Counted from the first letter of the stretch, positions 9,444 through 17,930 are shown. The stretch: DNA of 64,000 nucleotides from Rhodothermus marinus (GCF_009936275.1 NZ_AP019797.1:3207890-3271889), one strand, 5' to 3'. Notes: a model not told the origin generated them from the letters alone. A program made the numbers and translations.

Positions 9444-9461
9444 GGTTCTTGCTGAAGGCTT

Positions 9462-9478
9462 TTCGCAAAGCCTGCGAA
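9462..9478. promoter_or_regulatory. hairpin/dyad in the leader of the GH130 operon
   Basis: TTCGCA and TGCGAA form a perfect 6-base inverted repeat with a 5-base spacer, ending 18 bases before the start codon of the double GH130 gene. Its place in the leader is compatible with an operator or an mRNA hairpin close to the ribosome site. Seen in sequence; function is inference. Confidence 0.35.
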
Positions 9479-9549
9479 TCGCCTACCGCCCGGCTCGTGT
9501 TCCAAGGAGTCGCGACCGGGCTGCTCCTTTTTACAGGAAGGTTGCGACG

Positions 9550-9587
9550 AAAAAATGCCGGGGTCCGGCACGAAGCCGAACCCCGGC
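9550..9587 (-). terminator. intrinsic terminator of the GH3 gene
   Basis: On the minus strand a near-perfect 13-base stem (9575-9587 pairing with 9557-9569, one mismatch) with a 5-base loop is followed by a T-rich tract (9550-9556). It lies downstream of the GH3 stop codon and separates that gene from the GH130 operon. Confidence 0.85.
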
Positions 9588-9615
9588 CCAGGGACCCCGC
9601 AGACGTCCGGGGTAT

Positions 9616-11463
9616 TCAGTAGGTCAGGCCATAGCCGAAGGGAAACAGCGGATCATAGTCTTCGTCGCCCACGTTGATGGGGATCTGATCCATCGAGCGC
9701 GGCCAGGAGAACGGCAGCTTACCGGTCGGAGCGTAGTCGCCAAAGAGCACGTCGGCCACGCCATCGCCTTCGCTGCCCGGAAGCCAGGCCGCGATGAAGG
9801 CGTCGGCCATTTCGAGCACGTCGTTGATGATCATCGGGCGCCCGGAGATCAGGATCACCACCACGGGTACGCCGGCTTCTTTCAGGCGCCGCACCACGGC
9901 CACGTCGTCCGGATCGAGCGACAAATCGGAGCGATCGCCCAGAAACTCGGCGTAGGGCCGCTCGCCGATCACCGCGATGGCCACGTCGGCGCCGGCCGCA
10001 CCGGAGCCATCTTCCGAGTAGGTCACCTCGGTACCGGGTGCCACCGCCTTCCGGATGGCTTCCAGGATCGTGGTGCCTTCGGTGATGTCGCCGCTTCCGC
10101 CCTGCCAGTCGATCGTCCAGCCACCCGCCTGATAGCCCAGGTTGTCGGCGTGCAGCCCGGCCACATGGATACGGCCGAGGTCTTTGGCCAGCGGCAACGT
10201 CTGGTTTTCATTCTTCAGGAGCACCAGCGATTTGCGCACCGCCTCGCGGGCCACGGCCCGGTGCTCAGCCGAACCGAACTTCGCCCACAGACTCCGATCG
10301 GCGAACACGTGCTCGGGGCCATCCATCAGCCCCATGGCGAATTTGACGCGCAGGATGCGCAGCACGGCGTCGTCGATGCGCTCCATGGGCACCCGCCCTT
10401 CTTCGACCAGCTCTTTCAGAAGCTGGAAAAACTCGCGGTAGCGAGTGGGCACCATGGCCATGTCGATGCCCGCATTGATGGAAATCTCGATGGCCGTCTT
10501 GTAGTCGGGATGGACCTGATCGATGGCATTGTAGTCGGAAATCACGATGCCCTCAAAGCCCAGCTCGCCCTTCAGCACGTCGGTGAGCATGTACTTGTGG
10601 CCGGTCATCTTGACGCCGTTCCAGCTGCTGTAGGACACCATGATCGAGCCCACGCCGGCCTGGATGGCGTCGATGTAGGGCCGCACATGAATGCGGCGGA
10701 ACGTGGCCTCGTCCAGCCGCACATCGCCCTGATCCAGCAGCGCCCCCTGCGGCCCACCGGTGCCGAAGGCCGTACCGCCGTCGCCGGCAAAGTGCTTGGC
10801 CGAGGCCAGCACGGCCAGCGGGTTGTTCAGCCCGCCATTCTGCAGGCCGCGCACGGCCGCCGCACCCAGCGTGGCCACCAGTTCCGGATCTTCCGAGAAG
10901 CTCTCGTAAGTGCGGCCCCAGCGTTCGTCCCGCGCCACGGCAATGCACGGCGCGAAATTCCAGTGAATACCGGTGGCCCGCATTTCGATGGCCGTAATGC
11001 GATAGACCCGCTCCACCAGGTCCGGGTCGCGCGTGGCTCCCAGCCCGATGTGGTGCGGAAAAACCACGGCTCCCTCGACGTTGCTGTGGCCGTGCACGGC
11101 GTCGATGCCGTAGAGCAGCGGAATGCCCAACCGCGTGCGCAGCGCAATGGCCTGCAGGCTGTCGTACACCTCGGTCCAGGCCTCCAGGCTGTTACCGTCG
11201 GCCGGATCCGAATTGCCGCCGCTCAGAATGGAGCCCAGGTGGTAGGTCTGGATGTCGTAGGGATCCTGGAGAAAGGCCTGTTCGGCCTGAATCATTTGAC
11301 CGATTTTCTCCTCCAGGGTCATCTGTGCCAGCAGGGCGCGGGCCTGCTCGTCGTAACTGGAGAGCGGAGGAAACGCGGCCGTCGAAGGGGGTTGCTGCTC
11401 CGCTTTCTGACAGCCGGCCGCTACGAGTCCAAGCATAAGGCAGCCGATTACCAGGTGCTTCAT
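9616..11463 (-). CDS. Glycoside hydrolase family 3 beta-glucosidase-type lipoprotein
   Basis: Exo-acting GH3 enzyme of 615 residues that would release sugars from the non-reducing end of beta-glucans or xylan-derived chains. The N-terminus is a lipoprotein signal ([18 protein letters not shown]), placing the enzyme outside the inner membrane. The catalytic nucleophile is D310 in [10 protein letters not shown], and KHFAGDGGT and [12 protein letters not shown] are classic GH3 blocks. The protein ends at FPFGYGLTY, a normal end for GH3 enzymes without a fibronectin domain. The start at 11463 is chosen for its lipobox. It is followed by a strong terminator, so it is a single-gene unit. Confidence 0.93.
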   Translation of the reverse strand: MKHLVIGCLMLGLVAAGCQKAEQQPPSTAAFPPLSSYDEQARALLAQMTLEEKIGQMIQAEQAFLQDPYDIQTYHLGSILSGGNSDPADGNSLEAWTEVYDSLQAIALRTRLGIPLLYGIDAVHGHSNVEGAVVFPHHIGLGATRDPDLVERVYRITAIEMRATGIHWNFAPCIAVARDERWGRTYESFSEDPELVATLGAAAVRGLQNGGLNNPLAVLASAKHFAGDGGTAFGTGGPQGALLDQGDVRLDEATFRRIHVRPYIDAIQAGVGSIMVSYSSWNGVKMTGHKYMLTDVLKGELGFEGIVISDYNAIDQVHPDYKTAIEISINAGIDMAMVPTRYREFFQLLKELVEEGRVPMERIDDAVLRILRVKFAMGLMDGPEHVFADRSLWAKFGSAEHRAVAREAVRKSLVLLKNENQTLPLAKDLGRIHVAGLHADNLGYQAGGWTIDWQGGSGDITEGTTILEAIRKAVAPGTEVTYSEDGSGAAGADVAIAVIGERPYAEFLGDRSDLSLDPDDVAVVRRLKEAGVPVVVILISGRPMIINDVLEMADAFIAAWLPGSEGDGVADVLFGDYAPTGKLPFSWPRSMDQIPINVGDEDYDPLFPFGYGLTY

Positions 11464-11622
11464 GGCTTCCGGAAATTGGGGTGGTTTCAGGGCTTCAGTC
11501 CAGCCTTCCACCCACACAAAGACCTTCAGACAGGCTGGGTTCACCAGGCTTGATTCAAGTCAAATTACTTTACAAAAAAGCCGACACAAACGCAACCCCT
11601 GCGTCCCTACCCTTCCGACCGG

Positions 11623-11907
11623 CTACGAGCACCGGCATCGTGGTTCAGCTTTCCGGGCGGGCATCTCCGGAAGGGACAGGCCACGGACGCGCATTTTTTC
11701 CAGCAGCGCCCGCCACTGTGCCGCCAACCAGGCCGGATCCTCTTCATCCGGAGCCGCTACAGCATCCCAGAGCTGCTGCAGCGACCGAAACAGCGCCCGG
11801 TGCTGTGCGTCGGCCTCCAGCCATTGTTCGACGCGCTGCTGCACGGCTTCCGAAGCCTCGCCGGCCAGGTAATCCACCAGATTTTGCCAGCTAACCGTAG
11901 GCGCCAC
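11623..11907 (-). pseudogene. truncated FecR-type anti-sigma factor (N-terminal domain only)
   Basis: A 94-residue product resembling only the cytoplasmic N-terminal domain of FecR-like anti-sigma factors: residues 6-30 (NLVDYLAGEASEAVQQRVEQW) and the following RALFRSLQQLWDAV helix. Full FecR proteins are over 300 residues, with a transmembrane helix and a periplasmic FecR domain; neither is present here and no other frame downstream supplies them. It directly follows the ECF sigma gene (44 bases), the usual place for FecR. Either a decayed gene or a retained soluble sigma-binding domain. The expected TonB receptor is missing; the next gene is the GH3 lipoprotein. Confidence 0.6.
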
Positions 11908-11951
11908 CGACGGCTTTTTCTGGATTAAGACGCCGAACAGCGGCTACAACC

Positions 11952-12566
11952 CTATTGGGCCAGAAAAGATGCCAGACAGGCCCGGAGGTATTTGACGGCT
12001 TCGGTCAGCTGGTTACTCACCGTCTTGGGCGAGACCCCCATAATCCGGGCAATTTCTGCATAGGTGAAGCCGCGTTCGCGATGCAACAGAAAGGTCAACC
12101 GCCGACGCTCCGGAAGGGAGGCGATGGCCTGCTCCAGAGCTTGCCGAAACTCTTCGGCCTGCAGGCGCTGGAGACCGTCGGGATCGCCACACGTTCGATG
12201 TACGGGGAGTTGCAGCCCATCGACCTGCCATCGACGCCGCAGTTGCTGTCGGCGCCGAAAGTTGAATGCCTCGTTGCGCACGGCCTGATAGAGGTACAGC
12301 CGGAGCGAGTGCGTGGGTTGCCAGCGCTGGCGCCGCTCCCAGATGCGCAGAAAGACCTCCTGGACCACCTCATACGCCGCCTCTTCGTCGCCCAGCACAC
12401 CCTGCGCAAAGCGACAGAGCCGACCGTAGTAGCACCGAAACAGTTCGGCATAGGCTTCGCCGTCTCCCTGTCGGATGCGCCGGATCCAGTCGTACTCCTG
12501 GGCCGACAGCGAACCGACGCGCGTGTCCGACGATGTCGAGGTTTGCCCGGGCTGCACCAAGGCCAT
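11952..12566 (-). CDS. ECF RNA polymerase sigma factor (FecI-like)
   Basis: Alternative sigma factor of 204 residues. Region 2 is visible as DGEAYAELFRCYYGRLCRFAQGVLGDEEAAYEVVQEVFLRIW (quoted in two parts: DGEAYAELFRCYYGRL and EEAAYEVVQEVFLRIW), and region 4 as LPERRRLTFLLHRERGFTYAEIA followed by the helix-turn-helix GVSPKTVSNQL. The start at 12566 is preferred over one 42 bases upstream because region 2 then begins at a typical distance. This group in Bacteroidota usually controls nutrient-uptake loci through FecR and a TonB receptor; here its partner is truncated. Confidence 0.9.
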   Translation of the reverse strand: MALVQPGQTSTSSDTRVGSLSAQEYDWIRRIRQGDGEAYAELFRCYYGRLCRFAQGVLGDEEAAYEVVQEVFLRIWERRQRWQPTHSLRLYLYQAVRNEAFNFRRRQQLRRRWQVDGLQLPVHRTCGDPDGLQRLQAEEFRQALEQAIASLPERRRLTFLLHRERGFTYAEIARIMGVSPKTVSNQLTEAVKYLRACLASFLAQ

Positions 12567-12599
12567 GCGCTGAAAGTTGAACCGATTTATGACCGACAG

Positions 12600-12780
12600 A
12601 TTATCCACTCAGCTTTCTTTCACCGGGATTTCAACATATAATCTCATATTGGCAAAATCAATCCCCTTTTTCGTCTCCATTCTTTTGATTTTCTATATTT
12701 CATTTATTGAATCGATTCATTTATTGCAAATTTTATCTTTCTTCACAATATACAATCCTCTGCCGTCTCTTCGCCCTCTT
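12600..12780. other. AT-rich intergenic segment
   Basis: The spacer between the divergent ECF sigma and RNA methyltransferase genes (12567-12843) is strikingly AT-rich at 12600-12780 in an otherwise GC-rich window. It is 277 bases long and should hold the promoters of both genes. Several T-rich runs are present but no unambiguous -7/-33 pair stands out. An in-frame upstream extension of the methyltransferase across this stretch encodes a low-complexity hydrophobic peptide and is not considered coding. Confidence 0.5.
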
Positions 12781-12843
12781 CCGAGAACAAAGCGCGCGCA
12801 CGCCTGTTTGCGTGCACCCCGTGCATCTGTTCAACAGACGACC

Positions 12844-13758
12844 ATGGAGCTGCCCACCGCGTTCATCCGATATCGGCCCATTGTGGACGACTGGGAAGCG
12901 TTTGTGGCGGCGCTCCGGCGGCCGCTGCCGGTGTGCGTGTGGACCAACACGCTGCGCACCACGCCCGAACAGGTGAAAGCCGCGCTGGAGGCCGAAGGGC
13001 TGAAGCCGGAGCCGCTTGCCTGGCGCTCTGATGCTTTTCGGCTGCCGCCCGACAGCCAGCCCGGCAACCGCTTGGCCTACGTGCTGGGACACTACCACGT
13101 GCAGGAAGAGGTCTCGCTGCTGCCGGTGCCGCTGCTCGACCCGCAACCCGGCGAGCGTGTGCTGGACCTCTGCGCGGCCCCCGGTGGCAAAACGGCCCAG
13201 ATCGCCGTCCGCATGCAGAACCGGGGTACGGTCGTGGCCAACGACCGCAACCCGCTGCGCCTGCGTCAGCTCTCGGGCACGATCGAGCGCCTGGGGCTGC
13301 TGAACGTCACTACCACACTGCACGACGGGGCCGACTATCCTCTGGAGAGCGGTCCGTTCGATCGCGTGCTGGTCGATGTGCCCTGTTCCTGCGAGGGGAA
13401 TTTCCGGAAGGATCAGCAGGTAGCCGATGCGTTTGCCGGGGCACCGGAACTCTGCGGGTTGCAGACGGCGCTACTACACCGGGCCGTGACGCTGTGCCAC
13501 CCGGGCGGCCGCATCGTCTACGCTACATGCACGTTCGCCCCTGAAGAGAACGAACTGGTTGTCGATACCGTACTCCAGCGCTGGGGCGAAGCCCTGCGAC
13601 TATTGCCGGCCCGTCTCGAAGGCTTCCGGGGTGCGCCGGGCCTCACCGAATGGAACGGCCGGCGCCTGCATCCTTCGCTGGAGCTGGCGCTGCGCGTCTG
13701 GCCGCACCTGAACGACACGGGTGGTTTCTTTGTAGCCGTACTCGAACGACAGGCCTGA
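12844..13758 (+). CDS. RsmB/NOL1/NOP2/sun family m5C RNA methyltransferase
   Basis: S-adenosylmethionine-dependent RNA cytosine-5 methyltransferase (304 aa) acting on rRNA or tRNA. Motif I is LDLCAAPGGKTAQIA; motif IV DVPCSCEGNFRK and motif VI ATCTFAPEENE carry the two cysteines that mark m5C enzymes. The ATG at 12844 opens the conserved N-terminal region; upstream in-frame sequence is AT-rich intergenic DNA. The product lacks the C-terminal PUA-like domain of RsmF-type enzymes, which appears to be supplied by the next gene, starting one base after this stop codon in another frame. Confidence 0.92.
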   Translation: MELPTAFIRYRPIVDDWEAFVAALRRPLPVCVWTNTLRTTPEQVKAALEAEGLKPEPLAWRSDAFRLPPDSQPGNRLAYVLGHYHVQEEVSLLPVPLLDPQPGERVLDLCAAPGGKTAQIAVRMQNRGTVVANDRNPLRLRQLSGTIERLGLLNVTTTLHDGADYPLESGPFDRVLVDVPCSCEGNFRKDQQVADAFAGAPELCGLQTALLHRAVTLCHPGGRIVYATCTFAPEENELVVDTVLQRWGEALRLLPARLEGFRGAPGLTEWNGRRLHPSLELALRVWPHLNDTGGFFVAVLERQA

Positions 13759-13759
13759 A

Positions 13760-14275
13760 ATGAACGGGACACCGGAACTGCAACAGGCGGTCAAGATCGT
13801 CGATCCGACGCCGTACTTTCGCTATCTGGAAGAGCGCTTCGGGATTCCGCCGTCCACGTTCGACGGCTACGTGCTCGTGCAGCCGGGCCGCAAGAAGGTC
13901 TACATCGTGACGGCCGATCACCGTCCGCCGGCCCACCCGCGTCCCCGCACCGTGGGTCTTCCGTTTCTGCGCATTTACCTGAAGTTTCCCAAGCTTTCGA
14001 CGGCGGCGGCTCAGCAGTTCGGCCACGCCGCCACGCGCAACGTGATCGACGCCGACGCGCGCCAGGCCGAGGCGTTTCTGACCCGCCGGGATTTTCGGGT
14101 GCGCCCGGAGCAGTTGACCCACTGCACCGGCCGGGGCTACGTGCTGGTCCGCTATCAGGGCCACACGCTCGGCGTCGGCTTTCTGATTCCGGAGGAAGCA
14201 GGCGGACGCGTCGAGAGCATGCTGCCCAGGTCCTGGGCGCGCGATCCGGCTTCGTTCAGTCTGACGGCACCGTGA
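13760..14275 (+). CDS. PUA-like RNA-binding domain protein, probable partner of the upstream methyltransferase
   Basis: A 171-residue protein resembling the C-terminal RNA-binding region of RsmF-type methyltransferases: the segment GRGYVLVRYQGHTLGVGFL, followed by ESMLPRSWA, matches the family's PUA-like pattern (glycine turn, beta strands, then LPRSW-like end). It begins at an ATG two bases after the methyltransferase stop, in a +1 frame relative to it. This looks like a split gene in which catalytic and RNA-binding domains are made separately. The 3' end overlaps the convergent amine-oxidase gene by 20 bases. Function is inferred from weak similarity and context. Confidence 0.6.
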   Translation: MNGTPELQQAVKIVDPTPYFRYLEERFGIPPSTFDGYVLVQPGRKKVYIVTADHRPPAHPRPRTVGLPFLRIYLKFPKLSTAAAQQFGHAATRNVIDADARQAEAFLTRRDFRVRPEQLTHCTGRGYVLVRYQGHTLGVGFLIPEEAGGRVESMLPRSWARDPASFSLTAP

Positions 14276-15611
14276 CCGGCTCGCCGGCAAGTGCTGTCAG
14301 CAGATCCCGGGCAGCCCGATAGCCGCTCTGGAGGGCGCCCGCCACGGTGGCCGATTCCTCGAGATCGGTGGCCTCGCCGGCCAGGAAGATGGTATCCTCG
14401 ATAGGCCGGCACAGGGTTCGGCGCGCTTCGAGTCCACCCGGACGCACGTAGCTGTAGGCCCCCTGCGCGAACGGATCGCGCTGCCAGTCGTGCAGGCAGG
14501 CGCCGATCAGGTATCGGCCCGGATCACGCACGCCAGAGATGCGACCGATCGTGCGCAGCGCTTCCTGAATGATCTCCTCGGCCGGCCAGTCGTGCAGCCG
14601 CCAGGCGGCCGGTCCCCCGGCCCATGCCAACAGCACCGGCACATGCAGCGGCAGCGGATGCCAGATCGTGGTAAAGCTTTCGTCCGGGGCGTGCACGAAG
14701 GCCAGTTCCCGGAACGATGCGTTGCGCTCCCAGAAGGCTTCCCGAAAGCACAGGTTGACGCGCACGGCCGCTCCCATGCCCAGTTGCGCCAGCGCCGTGC
14801 GCCAGCGTTCGGGAAGCGGTGGGTCGAACCGAAGTGCAAATTCACCCTCGTCCCGGAGGAGCGGGAGCGGCACGGTCAGCACCAGTGCCCGCGCGCGAAA
14901 GCGGCGCTTTTTTCCCGCCTGTTGTGCCTCGACCTCGACATGTCCGGGCTCCCAGCGCACCGTGTGGACGATCGTCTGCAGATACACATGCACCCGTTCG
15001 GGGTCGAGACTGCGGTACAGCGCCGCGACCAGCCGGTCGTATCCCCCCAGCGGACGAAACTGCGGGTAATCGTCGGCCTCGTCGCCACGCAGACGCCAGT
15101 CCTCGGCCAGCGCCTGCACGCTGAGCTGCTCGGAATCGGCCGCTTCGAAGCCCTCGGCCACGATGCGGGCCATTGCCCGCGTGGCGATCAGCTCGTCGCC
15201 GGACAGGTCCTGTTCCAGAAAAGTGGAAAAGGCGCGATCCGGGGCTTTCGGATCCGGCAGCCGCTCCAGCATGGGGCGAAGCGTCTGGAGCAGGTCGATC
15301 GCCTGCATCCGCCCGTCCAGAAACAGCCCGTGCACTTCCGGAACGCGAATCAGGCCGATGCCGGCCCGCCGGAGCCATTGCAGGGTGACGGCCGGGCGAC
15401 CGTGTACGAATTCGGCTCCCAGCTCCACGGGCACGGGGAAAATCGGATCGCGCCAGGTGCGAATGCGGCCGCCGATCCGATCGCGGGCCTCCAGCAACCA
15501 CACAGAAAGGCCGGCCCGCCCCAGCGCTTCGGCTGCGGCCAGGCCGGCCGCGCCGGCGCCCACCACGATCACATCCTGATGGGGCCGGCGCTCCCTGACG
15601 GCGCGTGTCAT
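14256..15611 (-). CDS. Flavin monoamine oxidase family protein
   Basis: FAD-dependent amine oxidase of 451 residues. The N-terminal dinucleotide motif VIVVGAGAAGLAAAEALGRAG is followed by the family-specific EARDRIGGRIRTW, and the C-terminus carries the second FAD motif IFLAGEATDLEESATVAGAL. No signal peptide is seen, so it is cytoplasmic. Substrates of the family include primary amines, polyamines and amino acids, and relatives include carotenoid desaturases; sequence does not identify this one. It lies two bases after the ferritin-like gene and is probably co-transcribed with it. Confidence 0.87.
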   Translation of the reverse strand: MTRAVRERRPHQDVIVVGAGAAGLAAAEALGRAGLSVWLLEARDRIGGRIRTWRDPIFPVPVELGAEFVHGRPAVTLQWLRRAGIGLIRVPEVHGLFLDGRMQAIDLLQTLRPMLERLPDPKAPDRAFSTFLEQDLSGDELIATRAMARIVAEGFEAADSEQLSVQALAEDWRLRGDEADDYPQFRPLGGYDRLVAALYRSLDPERVHVYLQTIVHTVRWEPGHVEVEAQQAGKKRRFRARALVLTVPLPLLRDEGEFALRFDPPLPERWRTALAQLGMGAAVRVNLCFREAFWERNASFRELAFVHAPDESFTTIWHPLPLHVPVLLAWAGGPAAWRLHDWPAEEIIQEALRTIGRISGVRDPGRYLIGACLHDWQRDPFAQGAYSYVRPGGLEARRTLCRPIEDTIFLAGEATDLEESATVAGALQSGYRAARDLLTALAGEPVTVPSD

Positions 15612-15613
15612 GC

Positions 15614-16063
15614 TCAGTGTTCCGTCATGCCACGCAGCAGCTTCTCGGTCTCCTCCTTGTGGCGCGTCTCGTCGCTGATAATCTCTTCCAGGTCGTTCAC
15701 CAGCCCGTAGTCACCGAAGGCCTCGGCCTGATTGCGCCGCTGCACATAGCGGGCGATCGTCTCCTCTTCGGCCTTCAGGACCTCCTCCAGCATGGCCCGG
15801 TTGCTTTCCACCAGTTTCACTGGCGCCGGTTTGGTGGTGGGCAGACCACCCAGCGCCGTGATTTTGTTGGCCAGAAACTGCGCATGGCGCAGCTCTTCCG
15901 GAATTTCTCCTTCAAAGAACTCCTTCAACAGCGGCCGATGGATGCCGCTCGTCATGGCGGCATACGTGGTGTACATCATGATGGCCTGGTACTCGTGCGC
16001 CAGGTCTTCGTTGAGCCCTTTGATGAGCTGCTCCCGCGTGACTTCTTTGACTTCCGTTTCCAT
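15614..16063 (-). CDS. Ferritin-like diiron protein
   Basis: A 149-residue four-helix protein of the ferritin-like superfamily. Diiron ligands are visible in order: E in LAHEYQAIMMYT, ExxH in PEELRHAQF, E in AEEETIARY and the final E/H group DETRHKEE. Likely roles are iron storage or oxidative protection, or rubrerythrin-like peroxidase activity; there is no rubredoxin domain. The start at 16063 (METEVKEV) is preferred because GGTG precedes it at a suitable spacing; an ATG 18 bases upstream lacks a ribosome site. Probably shares a transcript with the downstream flavin amine oxidase, which makes hydrogen peroxide. Confidence 0.83.
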   Translation of the reverse strand: METEVKEVTREQLIKGLNEDLAHEYQAIMMYTTYAAMTSGIHRPLLKEFFEGEIPEELRHAQFLANKITALGGLPTTKPAPVKLVESNRAMLEEVLKAEEETIARYVQRRNQAEAFGDYGLVNDLEEIISDETRHKEETEKLLRGMTEH

Positions 16064-16169
16064 GGTTTTCACCGTCGGCATGATTTGATCGGTCTGGTTC
16101 CAGGGTCCGGTTATAGATATGCCCGGCTTTCCGCAAAGTTTGCCGGAATCCGCAGACGTTGCGGAAAGA

Positions 16170-16934
16170 TTACAGGTCCAGCCGGGCCCAGACGGGCGCA
16201 TGATCCGAGGGCTTTTTCCCCTTGCGTTCTTCCCGATGCACGCCGGCTTCCGTGCAGCAGGCGGCTACCGGAGGCGTCGCCAGCAGGTGGTCGATCCGGA
16301 GCCCGTCGCCCCGGGGGAAGGCCAGGTTGCGATAGTCCCACCAGGTGAACGGGCCCGGACCTTCGTGATGAAGCCGGATCAGATCGACCAGGCCCCAGTC
16401 GATCAGTTTGCGGAAAGCCGCCCGTACCGCTTCGTGAAAGAGCACGCTGTCGGCCCAGGCTTCGGGAAAGGCGACATCGCGGGGCTCCGGCGCCACGTTG
16501 AAGTCGCCGGCCAGCAACAGTGGCGTCTCGGGCGAAGCCGCTCGCTCCAGGTAAGCCCGCAGGCGGTCGAGCCAGCGCAGCTTGTAGTCCCAGGCCTCGG
16601 ACCCGACGGTCCCACCGTTGGGCACGTAGACGCTGCAGACGACGAGTCGGTCGCCGCACCGCGCCTGCAGGAAGCGGGCTTCCTGCTCGCCGTCGAGGCC
16701 GCGCCGCACGTCCTGCAGGGGCAGCCGACTCAGGATGGCCACGCCGTTATAAGCTTTCTGGCCGAAGACGGCCAGCTCGTAGCCACGTTCGCGAAACGGA
16801 TCGGCCGGAAAGTCGGCATCAACGACTTTGGTCTCCTGCAGGCACACAATGTCGGGTTCCGTACGATCCAGCCACTGCAGCACCCGCTCCAGGCGGGCGC
16901 GGATCGAATTGACGTTCCAGGTAGCGACGATCAT
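16170..16934 (-). CDS. xthA: Exodeoxyribonuclease III
   Basis: AP endonuclease/3'-5' exonuclease for base-excision repair (254 aa). Motifs: ATWNVNSIRARL at the start, CLQETKV with the metal-binding Glu, LLLAGDFNVAP, and the C-terminal GLRIDHLLAT and PSDHAPVWA containing the catalytic Asp-His pair. The length is normal for the family. Its start codon overlaps the end of ispE by four bases, so translation is probably coupled with ispE. Confidence 0.94.
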   Translation of the reverse strand: MIVATWNVNSIRARLERVLQWLDRTEPDIVCLQETKVVDADFPADPFRERGYELAVFGQKAYNGVAILSRLPLQDVRRGLDGEQEARFLQARCGDRLVVCSVYVPNGGTVGSEAWDYKLRWLDRLRAYLERAASPETPLLLAGDFNVAPEPRDVAFPEAWADSVLFHEAVRAAFRKLIDWGLVDLIRLHHEGPGPFTWWDYRNLAFPRGDGLRIDHLLATPPVAACCTEAGVHREERKGKKPSDHAPVWARLDL

Positions 16935-17788
16935 GACGCATTTTCGGGTTGTCCATGCCAGCTACGCAGACCGCGTGCGCGGGCTTCCTCGGCCACCCGC
17001 CGCGCAGCCTCCGATTCGGTGAAGACACCGAACAGTGCCGAGCCCGATCCGGAGAGCGCCGCATAGACGGCCCCGGCCTCCAGCAGCCACTGCTTCAGGG
17101 CGGCCAACTCCGGATAGCGGGCAAACAGCGGCGCCTCGAAGTCGTTCACGAGCGCCTGTCGCCAGCGTTCCGGGTCGTTGGTGCACACCAGCTCCACGAG
17201 GGACGGCGTGCGGCCGTCGCAAGGCTGCACCAGCCGGTACGCTGCAGCCGTGGCGATGTGAAGCGGCGGCACCACCACGGCCAGGTAGAAGGGGAAGCGA
17301 TACCCGGAAAGCGGCTGCAGCCGTTCGCCACGTCCGGTGGCCAGCGCGGACGGAGCCGGAAGCAGAAAAAACGGCACGTCCGAGCCCAGCGCTGCGGCCA
17401 GCCCGTGCAGCACGTCCGACGCCAGCGACTGATTCCAGGCACGCAGCAGCAACCGCAGGGTAGCGGCCGCATCGCTCGAGCCGCTGCCCAGTCCAGCTCC
17501 GTAGGGTACCCGTTTGTCCAAATGTAGCCATCCCGTCGGCGGTCGCCGCAGCAGTTCGGCCAGGCGCCGGGCGGCCTGCACGCACAGGTTGCGCTCGTCG
17601 GTGGGCAGCGACGGATCGGAGCAGGTAAATATGAAGGAGTCGGCGGGCGTCCACGCCAGTCGGTCGGCCCAGGGAATGCGCAGCAGCACGGTTTCGATGT
17701 CGTGATAGCCGTCCGGCCGGCGTCGAAGCACCCGGAGTCCCAGATTGATCTTGGCTGGCGCGAGTTCTGTCAGGCTTGTTGACAACAA
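16931..17788 (-). CDS. ispE: 4-diphosphocytidyl-2-C-methyl-D-erythritol kinase
   Basis: GHMP kinase of the non-mevalonate (MEP) isoprenoid pathway; phosphorylates CDP-methylerythritol in the cytoplasm. The 285-residue product begins with the family signature LAPAKINLGLRVLRRRPDGYH, followed by KRVPYGAGLGSGSSDAAATL (the ATP-binding GHMP loop) and ends with ALSGSGSALFGVF. The start codon is TTG (17788, with a second TTG directly after it); no ATG is available at a suitable place. It is divergent from the polysaccharide-export gene and shares a 130-base promoter region with it. Confidence 0.94.
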   Translation of the reverse strand: MLSTSLTELAPAKINLGLRVLRRRPDGYHDIETVLLRIPWADRLAWTPADSFIFTCSDPSLPTDERNLCVQAARRLAELLRRPPTGWLHLDKRVPYGAGLGSGSSDAAATLRLLLRAWNQSLASDVLHGLAAALGSDVPFFLLPAPSALATGRGERLQPLSGYRFPFYLAVVVPPLHIATAAAYRLVQPCDGRTPSLVELVCTNDPERWRQALVNDFEAPLFARYPELAALKQWLLEAGAVYAALSGSGSALFGVFTESEAARRVAEEARARGLRSWHGQPENAS

Positions 17789-17804
17789 CTTTCGTGTTGA
17801 TTCG

Positions 17805-17835
17805 TTGCTTCTAACGACGGTTTGTTGTAGCTTTG
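17805..17835 (+). promoter_or_regulatory. putative Bacteroidota-type promoter for the SLBB gene
   Basis: TTG at 17805-17807 and TAGCTTTG at 17828-17835, separated by 20 bases, fit the TTG / TAnnTTTG consensus of Bacteroidota primary sigma factors. The export gene starts about 90 bases downstream. Confidence 0.5.
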
Positions 17836-17930
17836 TTTAAGCGATCCCACCTTCCAATAGTCCGCCTATCGCCTACACGCTACCACAATTTACGCAGATT
17901 GCTCTGAACGCAAAGAGAAGTTTGCTTTCC

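Noticed and set aside
5988-9455. A 1155-codon open frame on the plus strand opposite the GH130/GT4 operon
   Set aside because: It is antisense to three well-supported genes, has low-complexity R/H/Q/G-rich composition typical of GC-rich shadow frames and matches no family.
9364-11553. Long plus-strand open frame opposite the GH3 gene
   Set aside because: GH3 motifs and the lipobox prove the minus-strand gene; the plus frame has the same shadow composition.
12577-12843. Upstream extension of the RNA methyltransferase by 89 codons
   Set aside because: The extension is AT-rich intergenic DNA; the conserved protein starts at 12844.
13740-13770. Programmed frameshift joining the methyltransferase and PUA genes
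   Set aside because: No slippery heptamer is seen, and the second gene has its own ATG; a plain split is simpler.
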